A stretch of DNA of 42,356 bases, taken from the NCBI GenBank assembly GCA_947086895.1, contig CAMUAR010000029.1, positions 1 to 42,356 on the forward strand, in the 5' to 3' direction. The notes under the pieces were generated by a model, which saw nothing but the letters and a program-made list of their open reading frames with translations, was not told the DNA's origin and did no database searches. Positions 14,280-22,710 of this stretch are shown here, one piece after another (position 1 is the stretch's first letter; each line of letters opens with the position of its first letter). The DNA is from an uncultured Lachnospiraceae bacterium (lineage in GTDB: Bacteria > Bacillota > Clostridia > Lachnospirales > Lachnospiraceae). The position numbers were made by a program, and so were the translations under genes.

Positions 14280-16727
14280 TCAATCGATAACCAAAGTTTT
14301 CTCCCATTCCCGAATGCGTGCCTTCATTCCGTCAAGGTCAAGAATACCGTAAGCAAAGCCTTTTCGGACAAGTTCCATCGGCAGAAATTCATCGTATTTT
14401 TCAAACAGAGGTTCTTCTTTTGGATAAATTAACTCCATTGGGTCAAGAGGCTGTTTTTCCTGCTCAAACAGAACGTGGAAAAATTCTTTTTTTCCGGCTT
14501 TCATTTTAAATTGAATAAAATAAGGTCTGGAGGAATCCATACCGCTCAATTCAAGCTGCGGCGCACATTTTATTTTAATAAAACGCTCTAATGCAAGGAA
14601 AGCGTAACTGCCAAGCCATGGAAACAGACACCACATATTGCCGCCAAGACAGATAAAAGGGTCTGTGGCAAGATTTGAATTTGCTGTCTGACGTCTTATT
14701 TCAGCAAGTCTTGCAATTCCATTTTTCATTAAATAAGGATAGGATTTTTCTTCTGTAAGTACTTGACGCATACGTTCCAAAATTTTTGTGTGAATATCGC
14801 CAGGGCATTGTCCAAAATAAGCTGGAACTTTACCTTTTACAAGTTCACAGTATACGAGATGGCGTTTGTGGTTCACTTCTTCGACAATCCAGACATGCCC
14901 GGCAAGCGCGATTTTTTCACCGACAGGCGGCGGCTGAACAATGGTTCCAAGTTCTTCTGAATGGCTTCTCACCGTGTATTCCTCATTTTCTTGAAATACC
15001 GCATAAAATTTAAAAGAATTGGTAACCCGCTCCCCGGCAAGCCCGACAATCAAACCGCCGCCCTGCACCTGCTCGATATGTCCTGTTTCAAGAAGATGGT
15101 TCAGAAGCATTTTGTAATCGTCCTGCGTGATATGCTGAAAGTAACTTAAGGTTAAAACACGAGAGGCGAGGGCTGCCGGAGTCATTTCCCCGCAGGATGC
15201 AAGTGTGCTCATGGTCTGATGATACAATAGACTGTACGGCAGGCGGCGGGGTTTTGGGGGCTCGACCCAGCGTTCTTCCAGATATAACTGCACAAGCGCG
15301 ATACCTTGTACAAGCTGCCATGGAATTGTGGCTGGCAGCATCGCTCTTGCTTCCGGCTGTTCCTCCCGCATAACAAACCACATCTCCGGCGGAAGATCGC
15401 GTCTTCCAGTACGCCCCATTCTTTGAAGAAAAGAAGAAACTGTAAACGGGGCATCAATCTGGAATGCTCGTTCGAGCCGTCCGATATCAATTCCAAGTTC
15501 CAGCGTCGCTGTTGTCACAGTAGTTTGGTACTGTTCCTCATCTTTCATAATTTCTTCTGCTGTCTCGCGGTAAGATACAGACAGATTTCCATGATGAATT
15601 AAAAAACGATCCGGTTCGTGGTTCAGTTCGCAGTACTGCCGAAGCGTTGTAGTTACCGCCTCACATTCTTCTCTGGAATTTACAAAAACAAGACATTTTT
15701 TGCCGCGCGTATGCTCAAAAATATAACCGAGACCAGGGTCTGCTTCCTTTGGAGCAATATCGCTTGCTTCCTCTTCTGTCAAGTCTGAGTTTGACTCGTC
15801 TTTCAAGAAAATGCTGTCAAGCTGTTGTTCCATTTTATTTGCGGCTAAGTAATGATCTGTTGAACGTTTATGATCGGACTCTTTTAATACGAAGTTAGAG
15901 CTTGGGCTGTCAGTCAGAAAATCATTATCAGGCTGTGCTGCTCTCGTTTGGTCTGAAGATTCGCCTTCTGGGGAATCTTCATTAAGATTTTCTTTTTCAT
16001 TTTGTTCTGTACTATCTGACTGTGGGGCATTGATAAAAAAGTGTTCCATTGAAAGACGCCATTTTGTTCCTTTTAGTTCGATTCTTGGAATAATTGTGTT
16101 TCTGCCAGTGCCAGACGCCAGAAATTTTCCCGTGCCTTCCAAATCTCCAATGGTTGCAGACAGACCGATTCTCCGCGGGACGACTCCCGCCAATTTTTGA
16201 AGCCGTTCAATCAGGCACAGTGTTTGTCCGCCGCGGTCTCCGCGCATTAGAGAATGCACTTCATCAATCACAATAAAGCGCAGATCACCAAATAGTTTTG
16301 GGATTGCGGAATGTTTGTGCAGAAGAAGAGCTTCCAGCGATTCTGGAGTGATCTGTAAAATTCCAGATGGATTTTTTAAAAGCTTGTTTTTGTGCGACTG
16401 CGAGACATCGCCATGCCAGTGCCAAACAGGAATTTCCGCTTCAATGCAAAGATCATTTAAGCGCATAAACTGATCGTTGATTAACGCTTTTAGAGGTCCG
16501 ATATAAATTGCCCCGACCGAGAAGGGCATATTTTCTGAAAACAGTGTTAAAATTGGAAAAAACGCCGCTTCTGTTTTTCCAGATGCAGTGGAAGCGGAAA
16601 GCAGCACATTTTCGTCTGTGTTAAAAATTGCATCGCCTGCTGCAACTTGAATTGCCCTGAGATTTTCCCAGTTGTTTCGATAGATAAAATCTTGTACAAA
16701 CGGTGCATAACGTTCAAATACCCCCAT
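14280..16727 (-). CDS. sngC: Lhr-like DEVH-box helicase, Shango SngC-type
   Basis: An 815-aa superfamily 2 helicase. RecA1 motifs: Walker A SASTASGKT (44-52), DEVH (156-159) and SAT (191-193). RecA2 motifs: TTATLELGIDIG (about 406-417) and QRMGRTGRR (437-444). The C-terminal third looks like the Lhr-type winged-helix and associated domains. Residues about 237-333 are an acidic, Ser/Asp/Glu-rich insertion between the two RecA domains and are probably disordered. The ribosome binding site is GGGGG. It is the last gene of the TerB-ATPase-helicase set. The closest known partners are SngC of Shango and BrxHI of BREX type 2; the TerB neighbour favours Shango. Symbol assigned by architecture and order. 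Confidence 0.85.
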   Translation of the reverse strand: MGVFERYAPFVQDFIYRNNWENLRAIQVAAGDAIFNTDENVLLSASTASGKTEAAFFPILTLFSENMPFSVGAIYIGPLKALINDQFMRLNDLCIEAEIPVWHWHGDVSQSHKNKLLKNPSGILQITPESLEALLLHKHSAIPKLFGDLRFIVIDEVHSLMRGDRGGQTLCLIERLQKLAGVVPRRIGLSATIGDLEGTGKFLASGTGRNTIIPRIELKGTKWRLSMEHFFINAPQSDSTEQNEKENLNEDSPEGESSDQTRAAQPDNDFLTDSPSSNFVLKESDHKRSTDHYLAANKMEQQLDSIFLKDESNSDLTEEEASDIAPKEADPGLGYIFEHTRGKKCLVFVNSREECEAVTTTLRQYCELNHEPDRFLIHHGNLSVSYRETAEEIMKDEEQYQTTVTTATLELGIDIGRLERAFQIDAPFTVSSFLQRMGRTGRRDLPPEMWFVMREEQPEARAMLPATIPWQLVQGIALVQLYLEERWVEPPKPRRLPYSLLYHQTMSTLASCGEMTPAALASRVLTLSYFQHITQDDYKMLLNHLLETGHIEQVQGGGLIVGLAGERVTNSFKFYAVFQENEEYTVRSHSEELGTIVQPPPVGEKIALAGHVWIVEEVNHKRHLVYCELVKGKVPAYFGQCPGDIHTKILERMRQVLTEEKSYPYLMKNGIARLAEIRRQTANSNLATDPFICLGGNMWCLFPWLGSYAFLALERFIKIKCAPQLELSGMDSSRPYFIQFKMKAGKKEFFHVLFEQEKQPLDPMELIYPKEEPLFEKYDEFLPMELVRKGFAYGILDLDGMKARIREWEKTLVID

Positions 16728-16828
16728 TATAATACCCCCTTTCTTTTGCGCTGTAAATTATTAAAATCCGTCAATATTATTTATGTTATTAAATTTTCCT
16801 TTCCTGCTGTTTGTATTTCCCGTTTTTT

Positions 16829-18151
16829 TTATAGTTCAAATTCTGCATACTCCTGTTCGGTTGCTTCCTCGCTGCCTTCTGGAATTGCTTTTGTGTACTC
16901 AAAACCTTCCGACTGCAAAAGTTCTGTCATATTTAAATGAGGATTCTGACAGATAATATTGAGCAGCTCGATAAAATCACGAATTACTTCACGTGGTGTA
17001 ATATTGGTATCTGCACCGATTCTGCCAAATTCAATCTTGATAAATCCAACCAGCTCTTCCTCGGTAAATTTGCGTTCATAATCAAATAATACCGCGTGAA
17101 TCTCGGCAAGTTTTTCAATTAGTACAAGCATTTCTTCATAAGTCAGCGGCGTAAGTTTAATCACTGGCGCGAGCATATCTTTTGCTCCCTCCCTGCCAAA
17201 ACGTCCCTCGGCAAGCCTGGAACGCAGTGCTTCATAACTGTACACGCCGCGCCTTGTATCCTCGATGCACTGCGGCGTTCCGCCCATAATAATACCAAGA
17301 TACTGCGCTTTTCCCTGCAGCGTATCATTGTACATAGTAAGAATTTTCTCGTAGTTGTATTGTCTTGTAATACTGTTTGGAATTTTATATATATTTACAA
17401 GCTCGTCAATTAAAATCAACAGTCCGCTGTAGCCTGCCTGCTTTAAAAAGCAGGCGAACAGTTTGATGTATTCATACCAATCGTCGTCCGTAATTACAAT
17501 GTTGACGCCAAGTTCTGACTTTGCCTCTGTCTTGTTTGTATATTCTCCTCGGAACCATTTTACAACTTTTGCCTTGCCCTCGTCATTCCCTTCCATATAA
17601 GCGCGGTAATAGATTGTTAAAAGTTTTGCGAAATCAAAGCCATGAACAAGTTCATTTAACGAATTTATAACTTCGTGAATTTTTTTCTCCACAAGCATAC
17701 AAAATTCTGGAGTGTTTGTTTCATAGTCTGTTTCACTTGCCGTAAGGGTTTGCACGCCGCTGATCCAGCGGTCAAGAATCAGCGTGAGCGCGCCGCCTTC
17801 CGGGCGGGTTTTTGTTGACATATTGCGAATCAGTTCCTTGTAGGTTGCAAGCCCTTGACCTTTTGTTCCCTGAAGGCGGCGTTCAGGAGAAAGATCCGCG
17901 TCCACAACGACAAAATTTCGATCCATAACATAACTGCGGATGGTCTGGAGAAGAAAACTTTTTCCGCTGCCGTACTTTCCTACAATAAACCGAAATGATG
18001 CGCCGCCCTCCGCAATAATATCTACATCGTGCAGCAGTGCGTTGATTTCTGTCTCTCTGCCAACCGTGATGTATGGCAGACCGACGCGCGGAACTACGCC
18101 GCCTTTTAAGGAATTAATAACGATTTGAGCAATCCTTTTTGGTATTTTCAT
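16829..18151 (-). CDS. sngB: DUF2791/BrxD-like ATPase, Shango SngB-type
   Basis: A 440-aa P-loop ATPase with Walker A GKYGSGKS (58-65) and Walker B LLILIDE (244-250). The N-terminal VGRETEINAL and later MGGTPQCIEDTRRG and RLAEGRF are hallmarks of the DUF2791/BrxD family of ORC/STAND-like ATPases, which pair with Lhr-type helicases in phage-defense loci. It follows the TerB gene after 337 bp and precedes the helicase by 101 bp, all on the minus strand. The ribosome binding site is TGAGGA, 4-5 nt from the ATG. Likely an ATP-dependent sensor or loader for the helicase (inference). Confidence 0.88.
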   Translation of the reverse strand: MKIPKRIAQIVINSLKGGVVPRVGLPYITVGRETEINALLHDVDIIAEGGASFRFIVGKYGSGKSFLLQTIRSYVMDRNFVVVDADLSPERRLQGTKGQGLATYKELIRNMSTKTRPEGGALTLILDRWISGVQTLTASETDYETNTPEFCMLVEKKIHEVINSLNELVHGFDFAKLLTIYYRAYMEGNDEGKAKVVKWFRGEYTNKTEAKSELGVNIVITDDDWYEYIKLFACFLKQAGYSGLLILIDELVNIYKIPNSITRQYNYEKILTMYNDTLQGKAQYLGIIMGGTPQCIEDTRRGVYSYEALRSRLAEGRFGREGAKDMLAPVIKLTPLTYEEMLVLIEKLAEIHAVLFDYERKFTEEELVGFIKIEFGRIGADTNITPREVIRDFIELLNIICQNPHLNMTELLQSEGFEYTKAIPEGSEEATEQEYAEFEL

Positions 18152-18488
18152 GGTTCCTCACATTCTGCCGCAAAATATATCTGAAAATTTATTATAATTA
18201 TTTTATATAAAAAAGAAATTTTTGTCTGATTTATATATTTTATTTAATGTAATTTTTTAAAAATCTATTTTCAGATATGATCAAAGCGGTCTTATAAAAT
18301 TTGTTGTTTCTTTGATTGTGGCAATTTAATTTTATTGTATCCGTGTTTGGAAAGCATAACGATTTGTCTTTTCCAGAAAAGTTCTCCGTTAAAAAACAAG
18401 ACCAGAAAAGTTTTTGATGAAAAAGCAAGATGATTTTTGCGTTATAATAAACAATCAAAATATTATCCCTGAACAATCAAGATAATTT
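18152..18488 (-). other. Gap inside the predicted Shango operon
   Basis: 337 AT-rich bases between the TerB and ATPase genes. A 78-codon frame (18476-18240) is rich in Phe, Leu, Asn and Lys, lacks a ribosome binding site and does not look real. ACTTTTCTGG occurs twice, and a TATAAT-like sequence near the right end could be an internal promoter for the ATPase gene, with no good -35. I see nothing else. Confidence 0.4.
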
Positions 18489-20378
18489 TTATTGAATGAT
18501 CGCTTTTAAATCATCCATATAATCCTCAATAATTTTTGGCACATCTCCTTCAAATTCAATCGCAGTATCCGAAAGCTGTTCATATAGTGCTTCGTTGATT
18601 GCATCAACAAGCACCGACAGCATAATATGTCGTTCTTTTAAAAGTTGCTGGTAGTCTTTTCCATGCAGTAAGCAGTGAAGAAATTGTAATTGTATGTAAT
18701 TTAAAGGGCAGTTTTCTGATTGCTGCTGTGATTTTGATAATTCCAAACCGCATATTTTTTCGGCAGGTTTGATTGTTTTATGGCAGGAATTCGAATCAGG
18801 TTCTCGGTATAAGTTTGAAGTCAGGTTTTCTTGAACTGTCGGTTCCTTTTTCTTATTCTGTGTCAGTGCAATAAAAACAGATTCGTCCAACATTGCCTGC
18901 CCAGTTTTTTTGTCCCATATCAGTGCAGGAAGAGCAGCCTCTGCGGGTTCACTTTCCTTGTTTTGCACAGCAGAATGATCTTGTGCTGGCATATCAGAAA
19001 AAAAGGATTCTTTCCGGGAAACAGGTTTATCCATCTCGTTTTCTGATGCGGAAAAAGCTGCCTTTGTCCAACAAGCTTGTCCGGTTTCTTCGTTCCATAC
19101 AAGACCAGAAATTGTTTTTTTCTCTGGAATTGTTCCAAAAACTCCTTCTTTTAACTCCTCGTCCACAATCAGTTTATCTCTTGTAATATTCGCCGCCTTT
19201 CGGATATCTGCAAGTTTTGAAAGATCAAGTTCAATGCTTGGAGCGGTATTTTTTTTCCGTTCTGCAAGCAGATCATCAATTTTTTTATCCATAATGCCAA
19301 GGATTTGTTTGGCGAGCGGTTCCGGTTTCAGCGGCGATTTATACTTATATTTTTCGCGCATTCTGCTGTCTAATGTCCGCAGAATCATCCCCAGTTCTTT
19401 GCTTTTACAGCGGTTGCCAAAATACTTTTCACAGCTCCATTGCCCGTTTCGGCAGCGGTAACAGTGGATATCATTGACAATGTAATCGTAGCGTCTGTAT
19501 TTTATTCGGTCAAAAAATACAGCAGAGTGGAAGATATCATAAGCGTAATGCGCTTTTGTGCCAAATAATTTTCCGAACAGATCTGTTTTTCGATGTTTTT
19601 TATAAAATTCCGATAAAGACACAAATACATCGCAGACAGCTTTTTTTACATCCTCCGAATAATCGTGGTAAAATTTTGAATTTTCGATACGGTAGGAGGA
19701 TAGAGCGCAGATTGCTGTGAAAAGTTCGTTGGGATTTTTGGACGAACTGTTTAATAGTATCATAAGCGATTCGTCAAAAGAAGCGTCGTCCAGCCCGTCA
19801 AGGAAAGAATGGTCAAGATTATAGTACACGACATAATCCCAAAGCCAGTGCTTTACATTTGTGTTGATCTGCGGATCTAGCTCCCGGTAAGCTTCCCAGA
19901 ATGTCTTTAACTTAAAAAAGCTGTCCTCAGGACTTTTTACACCAATCTGATTGAGCAGCTCATAAATATACACATAAGCGAAGGACGCAGAAGTTTTGAC
20001 AATCTCCCCCTTTCGTATTTTTGTGCGCCAGGAAAAGTAGCCGCGCAGCTGCGGAACATTCATCTGATGATAAGTTGGAAAATAGCGGATATAGTCGCCG
20101 TAATATTCAAAATCGTCGTCGTAATCTGCCATGATCATACCTTGCTGATAAAATAATTCTTCGACGGAACAGCGGACTGCTCTCGAACTGCTCGCAAAGA
20201 TTTTCATATTGCGGATCTGTTCCGGCACATCTTCACCATACGAGGCAGCGGATCGATGGATCACTGTATCAGGGCGTTGAATTGGCTCATCATGATATAT
20301 TTTTGATGAAATATTGTTATTTAATTTTTGATTTATTTCTGTCAATATTTCATTGATTATTTTATTTGTATCAATCAA
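18489..20378 (-). CDS. sngA: TerB-N/TerB-C domain protein, Shango SngA-type
   Basis: A 629-aa protein. Residues about 60-290 match the TerB-N region and about 380-629 match TerB-C (IELDLSKLADIRKAANITRD at 382-401; end LSVLVDAINEALYE, then IEDYMDDL). Between them lies a Cys cluster, Cys306, 309, 316 and 324 (HCYRCRNGQWSC then GNRCKSKE), a likely zinc site. The TerB-C linker contains two copies of an 18-residue motif, LVWNEETGQACWTKAAF (426-442) and LIWDKKTGQAMLDESVF (486-502). The start appears to be TTG at 20378, with only a weak AAGG upstream; no Met codon gives a better start. TerB proteins open Shango operons and are thought to sit at the membrane or sense the infection; no membrane segment is visible here. 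Confidence 0.85.
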   Translation of the reverse strand: MIDTNKIINEILTEINQKLNNNISSKIYHDEPIQRPDTVIHRSAASYGEDVPEQIRNMKIFASSSRAVRCSVEELFYQQGMIMADYDDDFEYYGDYIRYFPTYHQMNVPQLRGYFSWRTKIRKGEIVKTSASFAYVYIYELLNQIGVKSPEDSFFKLKTFWEAYRELDPQINTNVKHWLWDYVVYYNLDHSFLDGLDDASFDESLMILLNSSSKNPNELFTAICALSSYRIENSKFYHDYSEDVKKAVCDVFVSLSEFYKKHRKTDLFGKLFGTKAHYAYDIFHSAVFFDRIKYRRYDYIVNDIHCYRCRNGQWSCEKYFGNRCKSKELGMILRTLDSRMREKYKYKSPLKPEPLAKQILGIMDKKIDDLLAERKKNTAPSIELDLSKLADIRKAANITRDKLIVDEELKEGVFGTIPEKKTISGLVWNEETGQACWTKAAFSASENEMDKPVSRKESFFSDMPAQDHSAVQNKESEPAEAALPALIWDKKTGQAMLDESVFIALTQNKKKEPTVQENLTSNLYREPDSNSCHKTIKPAEKICGLELSKSQQQSENCPLNYIQLQFLHCLLHGKDYQQLLKERHIMLSVLVDAINEALYEQLSDTAIEFEGDVPKIIEDYMDDLKAIIQ

Positions 20379-20449
20379 AATTTACACCAACCTTATATAT
20401 TTTTAACGAATCTCTGCGAATTTTTTTCGTACTCTGCAAAAAGCATAGC

Positions 20450-20513
20450 AGGAAAAAAGACCAGCAGCATTTACGGACAGCCAGTTTTAACCAGGCGAAA
20501 TGCTGCCGGTCTT
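20450..20513 (-). terminator. Terminator of the chemoreceptor gene
   Basis: On the minus strand a 16-bp stem with one mismatch (AAGACCGGCAGCATTT with AAATGCTGCTGGTCTT) runs into six T residues (20453-20458). A second inverted repeat, CAAAATTGCG/CGCAATTTTG (20524-20557), lies just before it. Between this terminator and the TTG at 20378 a sequence TTAAAAATATATAAGG may hold the TerB gene promoter. Confidence 0.75.
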
Positions 20514-20590
20514 CAATGTGATATCAAAATTGCGTCAATGGATTTTGGCGCAATTTTGTGGTGGTAAGTATAAGTTTTGGCAAAACAAAA

Positions 20591-22372
20591 TTATATTTTA
20601 AATAGAGAAATTTGTTTGTTGAGTAATTCTGCGCTTCCTTCGGATTTTTGCACAAGAGTTTTCACATTTTCCGACTCCATAATAACGCCGGCAGCAGACT
20701 GTGCGATATCTGAAATTCCCCTTGATCCCTCGTCGGTTGCTTTGGTAATATCAAGTATGGAAGTATGCATCTCATTGATCGCAGAATTTAGCTGTTGTGC
20801 TTCTTTGCTGAAAGTTTCAATTAATTGTGTAAAGTATTTCGCATCTTCGCTGTACTGTTTTCCGACGCCAAGAAAATTATCATAATCTTCTGTTACATCT
20901 GCAGCGACGAATGTGAGAAGTTGTTCTGCATGAGTTGACAAGTTTGTGACCGCGCGTGTTACATTATTTACAACAGTTTTGATTTGAGCAACCGTATTTG
21001 TTGTTTCGCTTGCAAGACTTCCAATTTCTTGTGCTACAACCGAAAATCCCCGACCCGCATCCCCGGCGCGCGCCGCTTCAATGGATGCGTTTAATGCAAG
21101 AAGATTTGTCTGTGAACTTATATTCATAATAGCGTCGGTAAGTTTAAAAATAGAATCTACTACCTTTGCTTCTTCAATTGCGATCTGCAGTTGCTCATGG
21201 ATATCTTGATGTATCAAGGATGTCTTTTTCTGGGATTCCAGCACATGCTGAATTGCAGTATCTGCGCGGTCTTTAATCTCTGATGATTTTGCAGCGCCGG
21301 CTTCGGAGCGTTTTGCAATTTCTGATACAGCGCTGACAATCTGTTCCGTGGCATTGTTGACCACCACTGTTGTTGCGGAAGTTTCTTCCATACCTGCCGA
21401 CAGTTCCTCTGTGGCGGCGGAGATATTATCCATATTGCCGCACAGACTTCCAACTTCCTGATTGACTTCCGTCACAACATTTAAAATTGAACTGGCTTCC
21501 TCACTGACTTTAAAAATCAATTCGGCGCATTTTTCTTTCATATTTTCCATGCTCTTCGCAAAATCTCCAAAATCATCCCGGCGTGACAATTCGTGTTCTG
21601 GTACTGTCTGTGAAAAGTCTCCTTCTGCCAGAAGAGTCATAAAATTTATCGAAGTTTTCAACGATTTTGTAATATCTAAAATAATTAACAAGGAAATAAG
21701 AAAGAATAAAAAAGTTGCTGATAAAGTGATCCCAATTACCGCATTGCGGGTTCGATTATAAGTCTGTTTTTGCTCATCATTTTTGGATATGGCAAGTTTT
21801 TCCAGTTCATCTACATAATTTCCAGTGCCGATCACCCATTGCCATGGCTCAAATGCTTTGCTGTAACTCCTTTTTAGAGAGGAGTGTGTTTCTCCTTCTT
21901 TTGGAAAAGAATAGTCGGTAAACCCTCCGCCTTCTTTGCGGCCGTTTGCAATAATATTTTCAATATATCGGTAGCCGTTTGTGTCTGTGGCATCGAATCG
22001 GTTTGTCCCTTCCGTACTGTTGCCCAAAAGTACAATATTATCGCCATCATAAGTATCAATCCAAAAGTAACCAGATTCTCCATAGCGCAGATTACGCACA
22101 CAGCTGATTGCCAGCTGTTTCGCTTCCTCTTCGGAGTACAGCCCCGCCATATATTGATTATGCATATGCTGGATTAACGATATTACGCTCTCGGTTTGGC
22201 TTTTAATCTGTTCGTCATAATCATCATACAGCGTATCCGTCATTGCTGTGACAGATAGATTGTAGATATATTGCATTCGATTTAAGCTGAACAGACCAAC
22301 AATTGCAAGTGCTACCAGAGCAATCAATCCCAATGAAGATAGTTTAACACTGACTTTTAGATTTCGGATCAT
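20591..22372 (-). CDS. Methyl-accepting chemotaxis protein with Cache sensor
   Basis: A 593-aa membrane chemoreceptor. A first transmembrane helix (about 14-32) precedes an extracytoplasmic single-Cache domain (about 40-190; [16 protein letters not shown] and [13 protein letters not shown] are typical of sCache_2). The second helix is at about 212-232, then HAMP, and the signalling domain follows with the conserved hairpin tip ([19 protein letters not shown], then [12 protein letters not shown]). The ribosome binding site is GGAGG. It has its own promoter and terminator. No CheA, CheW or CheR gene is nearby. The ligand is unknown; sCache_2 sensors often bind small carboxylates. Confidence 0.92.
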   Translation of the reverse strand: MIRNLKVSVKLSSLGLIALVALAIVGLFSLNRMQYIYNLSVTAMTDTLYDDYDEQIKSQTESVISLIQHMHNQYMAGLYSEEEAKQLAISCVRNLRYGESGYFWIDTYDGDNIVLLGNSTEGTNRFDATDTNGYRYIENIIANGRKEGGGFTDYSFPKEGETHSSLKRSYSKAFEPWQWVIGTGNYVDELEKLAISKNDEQKQTYNRTRNAVIGITLSATFLFFLISLLIILDITKSLKTSINFMTLLAEGDFSQTVPEHELSRRDDFGDFAKSMENMKEKCAELIFKVSEEASSILNVVTEVNQEVGSLCGNMDNISAATEELSAGMEETSATTVVVNNATEQIVSAVSEIAKRSEAGAAKSSEIKDRADTAIQHVLESQKKTSLIHQDIHEQLQIAIEEAKVVDSIFKLTDAIMNISSQTNLLALNASIEAARAGDAGRGFSVVAQEIGSLASETTNTVAQIKTVVNNVTRAVTNLSTHAEQLLTFVAADVTEDYDNFLGVGKQYSEDAKYFTQLIETFSKEAQQLNSAINEMHTSILDITKATDEGSRGISDIAQSAAGVIMESENVKTLVQKSEGSAELLNKQISLFKI

Positions 22373-22571
22373 TCGAATTCCTCCTTCTTTGCATGGTTGT
22401 TCCTGGAGTTTTTGTACAGTGTGTTGTCAATCATCCCTGATTCACAATCCATTTGCTCCGAATATAATCCAGGTGGTCTTAGAGTCTTGAAAGAGGTCAG
22501 CTTTTCTTTTATTATGATGAGAATGACAAAGCCGTAATTGACAGCATTGTATAAAACAAATTCCAGAATAA

Positions 22572-22600
22572 AGAATACCAGAATGTTGATTTGCTGTCAA
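22572..22600 (-). promoter_or_regulatory. Promoter of the Cache chemoreceptor
   Basis: On the minus strand TTGACA (22595-22600), 17 bp, TATTCT (22572-22577), about 200 nt before the ATG. The rest of the 338-bp intergenic stretch holds no gene. A TTTCTGT/ACAGAAA inverted repeat near its right end may terminate the upstream ABC gene. Confidence 0.6.
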
Positions 22601-22710
22601 TTAGGTATTGAGAAATATTATTTGGGAGCGCGTGATTTTTGTTAAAGCGCAGTTGAAATTTTCTGTAAATTGAAACGCACAGCCCACAGAAAGCAGTTTT
22701 CAGACACACC

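Noticed and set aside
16829..18151. The ATPase as a generic plasmid or replication-loading AAA protein.
   Set aside because: The long DUF2791-type C-terminal part and the TerB and Lhr neighbours favour the defense family.
18240..18476. A 78-codon gene in the gap of the Shango-like operon.
   Set aside because: No ribosome binding site, AT-driven composition rich in Asn, Phe and Lys, and no protein-like pattern.
14280..20378. BREX type 2 locus (BrxD and BrxHI-like genes).
   Set aside because: No PglX, PglZ, BrxC or BrxA/B genes, and a TerB-N/TerB-C gene opens the set, which fits Shango better.
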